Origin: Actinomycetota bacterium
GTDB taxonomy: Bacteria > Actinomycetota > Actinomycetes > Streptosporangiales > Streptosporangiaceae
DNA length: 9,619 nucleotides
Assembly (NCBI GenBank): GCA_003168295.1
Contig: PMST01000634.1
Span: 3,184-12,802 of the forward strand
Direction: 5' to 3'
Position numbers and translations under genes: made by a program. Positions 1 through 5,972 of the stretch are shown piece by piece (the stretch's first letter is position 1; every line of letters starts with the position of its first letter). The notes beneath the pieces were generated by a model, which saw only the letters and a program-made list of their open reading frames with translations, did no database searches and was not told where the DNA came from.

Positions 1-57
1 GACCGCGCCGCCCAGAACCACGCCGACCCGGACTGCGCGAGCGCCCGGCGAATGTGA
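1..57 (+). CDS. Possible 3' end of an upstream gene
   Basis: Frame 1 is open from the window edge to a TGA at 55-57 and would encode an 18-residue tail ending in ASARRM. Of its 18 sense codons about 16 end in G or C. The other two + strand frames are clearly less GC-biased at the third position, and GC content drops sharply after the stop. That pattern fits the end of a real gene, but 18 codons are too few to identify a family or exclude chance. No product can be named. Confidence 0.22.
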   Translation, partial: DRAAQNHADPDCASARRM

Positions 58-179
58 TGCGATAAGTGCTCGCTGCCTCGATATCTTAGCAAGGCATTTT
101 AGGTATCTCGCCTTAGTGCCGCATATTTCGCGATTTAGATGTCAGAGCAACCAATCCGCACGTCCATATTTAGTAGTTG

Positions 180-207
180 TTGCGACAATGGCTAATTGGC
201 GTACTAG
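180..207 (+). promoter_or_regulatory. Weak candidate sigma-70-type promoter
   Basis: TTGCGA (180-185) and TACTAG (202-207) are separated by 16 bases in the AT-rich part of the gap upstream of the glycosyltransferase genes. This is a plausible -35/-10 pair for a housekeeping sigma factor. The nearest likely start codon is about 380 bases downstream, so a long leader would be implied. It is only a sequence match and could be chance. Confidence 0.2.
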
Positions 208-538
208 GCTGCTATGAAGCGGTCGGCATAGGGGCGTGGGAATCGGCGGCTTTGGCGGGGAAAAACTCGGGTTAGCTCCTCGGCTGAGAATCGCGCTTTC
301 CAGGATGAGCCGATAATCGCCCGGAAAGGGGTCCCGGTAAATGGGGCAATTCGCATGGCATCGGCACGCTTGGCGCGTAAGAGAGAAATCTCCGTCTGCG
401 GGCTTTCCGGGGCTCGCGAGCACGGCGGGACTGAACTGCCCGTGGCGGATTCCGAGCACAGGACCCGGTGGATCCTGGGCAGGCCAGGCAACCGTGCGTC
501 ATGAACCGAAGCGGTGCGGGCGCGAGCACCCGCGGTCC

Positions 539-586
539 GCGCCGAGTCGGCTTGCGTGATATGCGCCGAGTCGGCTTGCGTGATAT
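539..586. repeat. Perfect 24-bp tandem duplication with embedded palindromes
   Basis: Two identical 24-bp units lie head to tail (539-562 and 563-586) immediately before the ATG at 590. Each unit contains an 11-bp palindrome, GCCGA-G-TCGGC (541-551 and 565-575), so two identical dyad sites sit 24 bp apart, just over two helical turns. The array could be a recent slippage duplication or a paired operator. No ribosome-binding site is visible between it and the ATG at 590. Confidence 0.93.
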
Positions 587-589
587 GAA

Positions 590-904
590 ATGACTAGCTA
601 TCTGCGGGCCGAACGAGCCGTCGAAAGCGCCGTGCCCTTTCGGCGCCCACTCGACATCCTGATCATGACCTCTGAGGCCCCGCCTATCGTCTTCGGGATC
701 TCTGCCTACATTGACAGGCTTGCTACCGGTCTTACCGCCCGCCGGCATCGCGTCACCGTGCTGTCCTCGGCCCAGATCCGCCGCATCGCATTCGGCGAGT
801 GGCGACTGTCGTCCTTTGTTGCCCGGTGGCCGCGGATCGTGACCCAGCGCACCAGAACCGGCGCGCGTACAAGGGCCGGCACACACCAAGGAGTGGCACA
901 ATGA
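590..904 (+). pseudogene. Truncated GT4-type glycosyltransferase (N-terminal stub)
   Basis: This 104-codon frame starts like the N-terminal Rossmann half of a GT-B glycosyltransferase. It has a first beta strand, LDILIMTSEAPP (residues 21-32), a Gly-containing turn, a helix with GLTARRHRV, a second strand and the stretch FGEWRLSSFVARWPRI. Family members are usually 350-420 residues. Here similarity stops near residue 83 and is followed by an Arg/Thr-rich tail, so the acceptor-domain remainder and the whole nucleotide-sugar half, including the catalytic EX7E motif, are missing. The TGA at 902-904 overlaps the next gene's ATG (ATGA, 901-904). That suggests an in-frame internal deletion that kept the original end of the gene and its coupling to the next. 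Start: ATG 590 has no Shine-Dalgarno, and GTG 632 is an alternative. An independent small protein is less likely. The family call is fairly sure, loss of function is inferred. Confidence 0.68.
888..893 (+). promoter_or_regulatory. Ribosome-binding site deciding the glycosyltransferase start
   Basis: AAGGAG lies 7 bases before the ATG at 901. It selects this start over the in-frame ATG at 799, whose extra 34 residues show no family similarity and would overlap the upstream stub deeply. Confidence 0.82.
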
Positions 905-2025
905 CACCTCAGCCCGAGGCCAGCCCGGACCGGCCAGGCCGCCCGCTCACGATCGTCATGGCGACCCGGCGCGATCCCACCGAGATCGGCGGGGTGGAGC
1001 GTGTCGTGGTGGGAGTGGTGCGGGAACTGGCCCGGGTCCGTCCCGAATGGCGGGTGGACATCGTCTCGGCGTTCAAGGCAGGCAGCCGAATCGAGGGGAT
1101 GGACGGGTTCTCCGATGTCCTGGCCGCCTTCCGGCTCGGCCGGAAGCTGCGCGGGAGCACCGCGGATGTCGTCTTCGTGCACTGTCCTGAGGTGCTGTGG
1201 GGGATCCGCTGGCTGCGCAGGCGGCAAGGCGCCCCGCCGCTCATCGCCGTGTGGCACGGAGTCGGCCCGGTACCGCGCCTGCGGCTGCGCCGCCCGGGTC
1301 ACCCGCTCGCCCGGGCGCTGGCCCGGCTGCGGACCATGGGGGAGCGGTACGCCCTGGTCGCTGACGCGCATGTCGCCGTGCACCAGCAGGTCGAGGACTG
1401 CCTCCGCTCCCTGTATGGCCTCCGCGCCCCCGTGAGCATCATCGATAACTCGCTGGACGTCACGATTCAGGACCATCTGGCCCGGCCGGCCCGCAACCTG
1501 GTGCGGACCGCGGTGACCGGGCTGAATGCGCTCTGGGTGGGCCAGACCGGCTACCGGAAGGGCCTCGACGTGGCCATGGCCGCCGTGGCGGAGGCCCGGG
1601 CGGACCTGCCCGGGCTGCGACTGCGGGTCGTCGGGGTCCCGGCGGGGAAGCCGACCGAGGGGGTGGACTGGCTCGGGGTCATTCCCCCGGACCGGATGGC
1701 CGAGGTCTACCGCAACGCCGACCTGTTCATCTTCCCGACCCGCTACGAAAGCTCCGGGCTGGTCGTCATCGAAGCCATGGTCGCCGGGCTGCCGGTCATC
1801 GTCTCCGATTGCGTCGGTGCGGGCATCGTGACCCACGGCCGCAATGGCGTGGTGGTGGCCGGCTACAACCCGGCGCACTACGCCGAGGCGCTGCGGCATC
1901 TGGCCCCGGCCGCGACCAGGTTCGAGATAGCCGAGGCCAACATCGAAGACGTCCGGCGCTTCAACGTCGATTCGACCGTGTCCGGCTACGCGGCGGTGGT
2001 GGAGTCGTTCGCGGCGAGCCAGTAG
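901..2025 (+). CDS. GT4-family glycosyltransferase
   Basis: Encodes 374 residues, the usual length for a GT-B retaining glycosyltransferase of family GT4. Such enzymes move a sugar from a nucleotide-sugar donor to a lipid, glycan or small-molecule acceptor at the cytoplasmic face of the membrane. The N-terminal domain holds a first strand, LTIVMATRR, followed by the glycine turn EIGGVERVV (28-36) and WHG (118-120). The C-terminal donor domain begins near LWVGQTGYRKG (211-221, with the basic pair R219/K220), then has the strand LRLRVVG. The EX7E catalytic motif is E283 to E291 in YESSGLVVIEAMVAGLPVI. No signal peptide or membrane span is seen. The ATG overlaps the stop of a truncated paralogue-like gene, so the two were probably one operon for a surface polysaccharide or glycolipid. 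The acceptor and sugar cannot be deduced. The neighbouring kinases are convergent and need not be functionally linked. Family assignment is very secure, the pathway is not. Confidence 0.93.
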   Translation: MTPQPEASPDRPGRPLTIVMATRRDPTEIGGVERVVVGVVRELARVRPEWRVDIVSAFKAGSRIEGMDGFSDVLAAFRLGRKLRGSTADVVFVHCPEVLWGIRWLRRRQGAPPLIAVWHGVGPVPRLRLRRPGHPLARALARLRTMGERYALVADAHVAVHQQVEDCLRSLYGLRAPVSIIDNSLDVTIQDHLARPARNLVRTAVTGLNALWVGQTGYRKGLDVAMAAVAEARADLPGLRLRVVGVPAGKPTEGVDWLGVIPPDRMAEVYRNADLFIFPTRYESSGLVVIEAMVAGLPVIVSDCVGAGIVTHGRNGVVVAGYNPAHYAEALRHLAPAATRFEIAEANIEDVRRFNVDSTVSGYAAVVESFAASQ

Positions 2026-2154
2026 ATCACCGGCCGGGTCGGTACCGTGCCGTGACGGAACAATCCGGCGAACTGGGTCCGGTATCCGGCGATCCGGCTC
2101 GCGTTGAGCCGGTCAGCCGGCACGCAGTCCTCCGCAAGTCAGGGTGCCCGGCCC
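2026..2154. other. Intergenic region after the glycosyltransferase
   Basis: This GC-rich stretch has no gene I can support. It contains a small hairpin (GCCGG-TCAG-CCGGC, near 2108-2121) without a following T-run, so a classical terminator for the glycosyltransferase is not evident here. The larger inverted repeat just downstream is the better candidate for ending transcription. Confidence 0.5.
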
Positions 2155-2208
2155 GTGGTACCAGGGCCGTTCGGCATTAAATATTTTTTTCGGAACGGAC
2201 GGTACCAC
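2155..2208. repeat. Interrupted inverted repeat around an AT-rich core
   Basis: The left arm reads GTGGTACC-AGGG-CCGTTC (2155-2172) and the right arm GAACGG-AC-GGTACCAC (2193-2208). They pair over 6 bp, an internal loop (4 versus 2 bases) and 8 bp. The 20-base centre contains ATTAAATATTTTTTT, very unusual in this GC-rich window. It lies between convergent genes, so a bidirectional terminator is possible. However, the T-run is in the loop rather than after the stem, so it is not a textbook intrinsic terminator. A cruciform, a protein-binding site or a miniature-element remnant are alternatives. Confidence 0.85.
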
Positions 2209-2382
2209 CCGCCCGCGCTCTCCCCTCGCCCTGCTCCGTGGCGATCATCGCGGCGTACCGCGCGAACGGAACCGTTCCGTCCCACAGGTGGACGTCGTGG
2301 GCCCAGTAGAAGACGCTGAATCCGCATGGGTGTCCAGGGTGCCGTAGCTCACAGGGCCGGGCGGGTCGAAAGGGGCATTCAT
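2177..2382 (-). pseudogene. Probable frameshifted gene remnant downstream of the large kinase
   Basis: An ATG at 2382 overlaps the TGA of the large kinase gene (ATGA, 2382-2379), the same coupling used between the other genes of this cluster. The frame begins MNAPFDPPGPVSYGTLDTHA and then degenerates, stopping at 2245. Near 2324 the coding signal moves to another frame: from 2323 to about 2221 it reads GFSVFYWAHDVHLWDGTVPF and onward, and about 30 of 33 codons end in G or C. One missing base would join the two parts into one protein. The composite then runs into the AT-rich inverted repeat and ends at TAA 2179-2177, giving fewer than 70 residues. I do not recognise the family, and it does not resemble a response regulator. 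A chance open frame remains possible. Confidence 0.37.
2266..2280. repeat. 15-bp palindrome ACGGAAC-C-GTTCCGT
   Basis: Perfect 7-bp arms flank a single central base. Dyads of this kind are often protein-binding sites, but this one lies inside the suspected gene remnant, so it may simply be coding chance. The half-site ACGGAAC also occurs at 2054-2060, and a related CGGAACGG lies in the right arm of the inverted repeat at 2191-2198. Confidence 0.4.
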
Positions 2383-4985
2383 TGTAATTGCCTAAGAGCT
2401 GAGCGTGGCTGAAAGTCCAGGTTTACGGCCGGGGATAGTGAGGCTTCGGGGCTGTCCTGCGCCAGCGGGACCGGCTGGTCGTTGGTGAGGGTGTCCTTCG
2501 CGTCGAGGGTGAAGTAGAAGGTGGCACCGCTGCCGACGGCGCCTTCGGCCCAGACGCGCCCGCCGTGGCGGTCGATGATGCGCTGGACGCTGGCCAGCCC
2601 GATGCCGGCGCCTGGGTACTCGCTGGCGCCGTGCAGCCGCTGAAAGGGCTGGAACAGCTTGTCCGCGTAGGCGGGGTCGAAGCCGGCCCCGTTGTCGCGT
2701 ACGTAGCAGCAGAGGGGGACCTCGTCGACATTAGTGGCGGCGAACTCGATGGTGGGGTTCTCGCGGCCAGCGGTGAACTTCCAGGCATTTTCCAGCAACT
2801 TCTCCAGGGCGGTCCGGATCAGGGTGCGGTCCGCGGTAGCGCGGACGCCGTCCTGGACGGTCACCCGGATGTGGCGGTCGGGGTCATCCGCGCGTAGCCG
2901 GTCGCAGATGGCGGTGACTTCGGCACTGAGGTCGGTGTCCTGGAGGTTCATCTCGGCTCGGGACACCCACGACAGGTGCAGCAGGTCATCGAGCACGATG
3001 TCCATCCGCCCGCTGGCCGCCTGGATGCGCCCGGCGTACCCGCGTCCCGTTTCGTCGAGCAGGTCGCCGTACTCCTCGACCAGGGCTTCGGCGAACCCGC
3101 TGATCCCTCGCAGCGGGGTTCGCAGGTCGTGGGCGACCGAGTAGGTGAAGGCCGTCAGTTGCTTGTTGGCCCGCTCCAGGTGCACGGTGCGCTGCTGCAC
3201 GCGCTGTTCCAGGCTTGCGTTCAGGGCCTGGATCTTCGCGACTTGCCGGAGTGCCTCGCGTTCGGCGTCTTTGCGGGACGTGATGTCACGGTTGATCTCC
3301 ATGAATCCGAGCAGCGACCCGCCCGGCCCGCGCTGCGCCGCCCAGCGGCTCTCCACGATGATGGACTGCCCGTTGGCGCACCGGTGGGTAAGTTCGCCGT
3401 CCCAGCGGCCGCGCTCGGACGCGATGGCCTCGATGCTGGCCAGCGGCGCGGGGAACTGGGTGCTGAGCATGACGTGGGCGACCTGCCCGACCGCCTCGGC
3501 CCGGGTGAAGCCGTAGGCTTGCTCGGCGGCCGCGTTCCAGTAGGTGATACGACCGTCCGGGTCCCGGACGAAGATCGCGTCGTAGGCCAGTTCGAGCAGC
3601 GCGGCCTGGCCGGCGATGATCTTCTCCTTGGCCAGGCGTTCTGACGGGTCGGCCATCGCGATGATCCCGAAGTCGATCTCTCCGCCCGCCCCGTATACCG
3701 GGCGCCCCCAGACCTCGAGGGACGTCACGGAACCATCCGGCTTGTGGATCTCCATGTCGTCGATGTGCGTCCGGAGGCCTTGCAGGGCCCGGACGAGGGG
3801 CAGGTTCCTGGTCAGGTACGGCCGATCCGTGCCGGCCTGGAAAAGACGGTAGGACCTGGCCAGGTCATCGCCGCCGATGCCAGGCACGACGCCCTGGCCC
3901 AGCAGGCGTTCGCCCTCGTCGCTGGTGTAGTAGGGCCGGCCGCCCGGCGACGCGATGAACACGCCGACCGGCATGACGTCCAGGAACTGGAACAGCCGGT
4001 TCTCGCTTTCCCGCGTCTCTCGCTCGGCCTCGGCCCGCCGTCCCGCGATGGCCACGGCCGCCCGGCGCCGCCCCTCCGCCCGCTGCGCCAGCCAGACCAC
4101 CAGCCCCGCCGACGCCGCCAGGATCAGCCCGAGGACCGTGGCGGCGCTGGTGAAGGTGCTCTGGGAGATACGCTCGGTGGCCACGGCCCGGCCCACGATG
4201 GCCTGGCATATGGCCAGGCCGAGAACCAGCGCCCCGACCGGCATCGGGAGCCAGACGGGCAGGCCCGCGTGACGTGTCAGGGAGTCCCGCCAGGCCGCGG
4301 TGAGCAGGGCGAACGCCAGCACGAGCAGGCTCACCGCGGTGAGGAAGGCCATGGCGGACACGTGCCACCAGCCGTAAGCCGTGGGGTTACCTGTGGCGTA
4401 CCCGAAGGCCGCTACTGACGCAATCACGCCGATGACGCAGGCCGTCGCGACCAGCACGGCCGGCTGCCGGCGGCGGCGCCATGGACCCCACACCAGCAGG
4501 CCCGCACCGACCAGCACCAGGCACACCGCGGTATTGCCTGCGCCCCTTCCGGGGATCACGTCTGGCGGGGCGATATAGGCCTTCACGATCAGCTGATCGA
4601 TGCCGAGGCTGCGGTGGAAGAAGTATTCGGCCAGCACCGTCAGGCCCATGACCGCATCGAACAGACCCGCCACAAGCGCCGCCCTGGGCCGCTTCCTGGC
4701 CAGCGCGACGAGCGCGACCCCGGTCACCGCGAAGGCCAGCGCGGTGTTGAACGACATTGGATTCTTGCTGCCGAAGGTCAAAATGACCGTAGCCCGCGCA
4801 AACCAGGCCACGATCACGGTCAGGCCCACGCCGATGCACAGCAGGCCCCCCACCACGACGATCGCATCCAGCGCCCGTTCGCTGAGCGATGCCGTGCCCG
4901 CCGGGCCGTCAGATGCGGCCGAAGGCGCTGTGGCCTGCGCGTCCGCGGACGCCAGCCGCACCTTGTCTTGCCCTTGGATCAGCAT
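2379..4985 (-). CDS. Membrane PAS-PAS sensor histidine kinase
   Basis: Encodes 868 residues from ATG 4985. Eight likely membrane segments (about 39-301) include a repeated motif, FNTALAF and GNTAVCL, followed by LGIDQLI, an arrangement seen in membrane input domains of bacterial sensors with unknown signal. Two PAS domains follow (about 330-444 and 460-569), then a coiled coil and HisKA with YSVAHDLRTPLRG, phospho-acceptor H619. The HATPase domain has N-box LLENAWKFT (N733), DNGAGF (764-769) and GAGIGL (792-797). The protein should autophosphorylate and pass phosphate to a receiver. The core resembles kinases of the phytochrome-like type that pair with Rcp1-like regulators, though no GAF/PHY chromophore module is present. 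Start choice: a GTG at 5168 would add 61 residues with poorer codon bias and no domain, whereas ATG 4985 has GGAG 4 bases upstream. The last codons (AGG CAA TTA CAA) are atypical, including a rare Leu TTA, hinting at a rebuilt C-terminus. No intact partner gene follows it. Confidence 0.92.
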   Translation of the reverse strand: MLIQGQDKVRLASADAQATAPSAASDGPAGTASLSERALDAIVVVGGLLCIGVGLTVIVAWFARATVILTFGSKNPMSFNTALAFAVTGVALVALARKRPRAALVAGLFDAVMGLTVLAEYFFHRSLGIDQLIVKAYIAPPDVIPGRGAGNTAVCLVLVGAGLLVWGPWRRRRQPAVLVATACVIGVIASVAAFGYATGNPTAYGWWHVSAMAFLTAVSLLVLAFALLTAAWRDSLTRHAGLPVWLPMPVGALVLGLAICQAIVGRAVATERISQSTFTSAATVLGLILAASAGLVVWLAQRAEGRRRAAVAIAGRRAEAERETRESENRLFQFLDVMPVGVFIASPGGRPYYTSDEGERLLGQGVVPGIGGDDLARSYRLFQAGTDRPYLTRNLPLVRALQGLRTHIDDMEIHKPDGSVTSLEVWGRPVYGAGGEIDFGIIAMADPSERLAKEKIIAGQAALLELAYDAIFVRDPDGRITYWNAAAEQAYGFTRAEAVGQVAHVMLSTQFPAPLASIEAIASERGRWDGELTHRCANGQSIIVESRWAAQRGPGGSLLGFMEINRDITSRKDAEREALRQVAKIQALNASLEQRVQQRTVHLERANKQLTAFTYSVAHDLRTPLRGISGFAEALVEEYGDLLDETGRGYAGRIQAASGRMDIVLDDLLHLSWVSRAEMNLQDTDLSAEVTAICDRLRADDPDRHIRVTVQDGVRATADRTLIRTALEKLLENAWKFTAGRENPTIEFAATNVDEVPLCCYVRDNGAGFDPAYADKLFQPFQRLHGASEYPGAGIGLASVQRIIDRHGGRVWAEGAVGSGATFYFTLDAKDTLTNDQPVPLAQDSPEASLSPAVNLDFQPRSALRQLQ

Positions 4986-5204
4986 GGTTCTCCATCCCCG
5001 CCCCAAGCCCGGCCACGGCCACAAGCCGCACGCGGGGCGAAGCATCCGCCACGCGCAAGGGATCACCCGTCCGACTGGGCCGGCCTCCGCGAACCACGAT
5101 GAAATGCTGACCAGACTTCGCCAGGCCCAGGCAACTCCCGGCAACATCGGAAACTTCAAGCGATGCACAACGTGAACGGGCCTCTGAGGTCAAAGATACC
5201 ACAA

Positions 5205-5226
5205 TAAGTAACTGATCCATTACTTA
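5205..5226. promoter_or_regulatory. 22-bp operator-like palindrome upstream of the large kinase
   Basis: TAAGTAA (5205-5211) and TTACTTA (5220-5226) flank a centre with GATC at the dyad axis and two mismatched bases on each side. It sits in the 288-base gap between the regulator operon and the large kinase, about 220 bases before the kinase ATG. The 10-mer TAAGTAACTG (5205-5214) recurs on the - strand at 7551-7542, in front of the soluble kinase gene. A TATCTT at 5198-5193 (- strand) could be a -10 box. The arms resemble dyads bound by small winged-helix repressors, but no such regulator gene is in the window. Confidence 0.5.
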
Positions 5227-5256
5227 ATGCGACAGATCGGTAGGCTGTTTGCCTCT

Positions 5257-5293
5257 CAGAACCCTCATCCCCCTCAGGAGGAGAGGGGTTCTG
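5257..5293 (-). terminator. Hairpin overlapping the stop of the regulator operon
   Basis: CAGAACCC-TC (5257-5266) pairs with GA-g-GGGTTCTG (5283-5293): 8 bp, a one-base bulge and 2 more bp, with the GC-rich CCTC/GAGG loop able to fold further. The TGA of the last regulator gene (5276-5274) lies inside it. No U-tract follows on the - strand, so it is either an actinobacterial-style U-less terminator or an mRNA-stabilising 3' hairpin. Confidence 0.5.
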
Positions 5294-5972
5294 CGGCCGG
5301 CGTGGTCACCGTCAGGCTCGGGCCGCCTGTTGCTTCGCCGCGGGCAGTGCTGAGGAGCTCCCGGACGTGGGTCATCACCTCTTCGGCCGCGGCGAGCTGG
5401 CCGAGGCTGGCCAGGCGCTGGGCCTCCGTCAGCTGGTCTTCGAGCTGGGCTAGCCGCGTCTGTCGCTCGGCCTCGGCCAGCGCGCGCAGGATGACGGTGG
5501 GCAGCCGCGCGGGCCGGTCCTTGAGGACGTAATCGGTGGCTCCCTGCTTGATGAGCTCGACCGCTGCTTCGTCGCCGAGCACACCGGACCAGATGATGAA
5601 CGGTATGTCCGGAGCCATTTCCTGAGCGATCTTGAGTGCCTCCTGGCCGGAGAAGCCGGGCAGGTGATAGTCGGACAGGATGACCTCTGGCCGGAAGGCG
5701 GCCAGTTGCTCGATGAACAACGCCTTGGTGTCAACGACGACGGCCGTAAGCTGAAGGCCCGCGCCGGTCAGCAGGCGCTGGGCCAGCGCCGCGTCCCAGG
5801 CTTCGTCCTCCAGGATCAGGATGCGGGTGTGCCGTCCCGGTGGGACTGCCTGGCCTGCGGTCACGGCGTTCGCCTGGGCCGGGACGGTGATTGTCTCCGG
5901 CTGGCCCGCCTCCGGCTGGCCCGTTTCCAGCAGGGTCGTCTCCGGCTGGTCGCGCTGAGGCTCGCTGCTCAT
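5274..5972 (-). CDS. Response regulator: REC plus histidine-less HisKA-like helix
   Basis: Encodes 232 residues. Residues 1-47 are a Pro/Gln/Glu-rich linker with a 5-residue repeat. A receiver domain spans about 50-165: acidic pair E55/D56 in LILEDE, phospho-acceptor D101 in ILSDYHLPG, S129 in WSG and K151 in LKD. There is no DNA-binding or enzymatic output domain. Residues 166-208 are strongly helical, and QRLASLGQLAA (185-195) matches the start of a HisKA dimerisation helix, but the usual following segment with the phospho-accepting His and Asn-Asn is replaced by AEEVMTHVREL. It may therefore be the remnant of a REC-HisKA kinase or a dimerisation module. The ATG overlaps the previous gene's stop (ATGA, 5972-5969), with GAGGT 9 bases upstream. 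It is the last gene of the kinase/regulator operon and probably acts through protein contact. Confidence 0.88.
   Translation of the reverse strand: MSSEPQRDQPETTLLETGQPEAGQPETITVPAQANAVTAGQAVPPGRHTRILILEDEAWDAALAQRLLTGAGLQLTAVVVDTKALFIEQLAAFRPEVILSDYHLPGFSGQEALKIAQEMAPDIPFIIWSGVLGDEAAVELIKQGATDYVLKDRPARLPTVILRALAEAERQTRLAQLEDQLTEAQRLASLGQLAAAEEVMTHVRELLSTARGEATGGPSLTVTTPAAEPLSS
5896..5955. repeat. 15-bp x 4 minisatellite in a regulator N-terminus
   Basis: Four consecutive 15-base units start at 5896, 5911, 5926 and 5941. The first two share TCCGGCTGGCCCG, the fourth keeps TCCGGCTGG and the third is degenerate (TCCAGCAGG). On the - strand they encode the pentapeptides RDQPE, TTLLE, TGQPE and AGQPE, so copy-number changes would keep the frame and only lengthen or shorten the flexible N-terminal extension. 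Confidence 0.85.

Larger units (their letters stand above)
58..589. other. Gene-free upstream region
   Basis: About 530 bases with no convincing gene. The first 150 or so bases are markedly more AT-rich than the rest of the window, which suits regulatory DNA. The remainder returns to high GC. Open frames exist on both strands (for example 341-559 on + and a long one on - over 272-907), but they are Arg/Pro/Ser-rich, lack recognisable domains and look like GC-rich shadows. I saw no recognisable riboswitch core. The region ends in the 24-bp tandem duplication described separately. Confidence 0.6.

Noticed and set aside
58..540. Riboswitch in the long leader of the glycosyltransferase region
   Set aside because: I looked for c-di-AMP, c-di-GMP and cobalamin-type conserved cores and saw no match. 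Covariance-model search would be decisive.
706..1899. Long open frame on the - strand opposite the glycosyltransferase
   Set aside because: Antisense frame in GC-rich DNA; its His/Arg/Pro/Gly-rich translation has no domain, while the + strand frame has clear GT4 motifs and a ribosome-binding site.
2173..2192. T-run as a classical intrinsic terminator of the glycosyltransferase
   Set aside because: Only a 4-bp stem (GCCG-TT-CGGC) directly precedes it and a two-base loop is implausible; the strong stem puts the T-run in its loop. Reported as an inverted repeat instead.
2266..2280. LexA/SOS-type box (GAAC ... GTTC)
   Set aside because: The half-sites are separated by only one base, not the four required by the actinobacterial SOS box.
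2565..4418. Open frames on the + strand inside the large kinase gene
   Set aside because: Shadows of the kinase on the other strand; no domains, and the kinase motifs and codon bias support only the - strand.
2379..4985. Large kinase as a true phytochrome
   Set aside because: The kinase core is of the phytochrome-like type, but there is no GAF/PHY chromophore module; the N-terminus is a membrane domain followed by PAS.
5274..5972. Second regulator as a DNA-binding response regulator
   Set aside because: No helix-turn-helix or winged-helix output after the receiver; the tail is a coiled coil with a HisKA-like segment.
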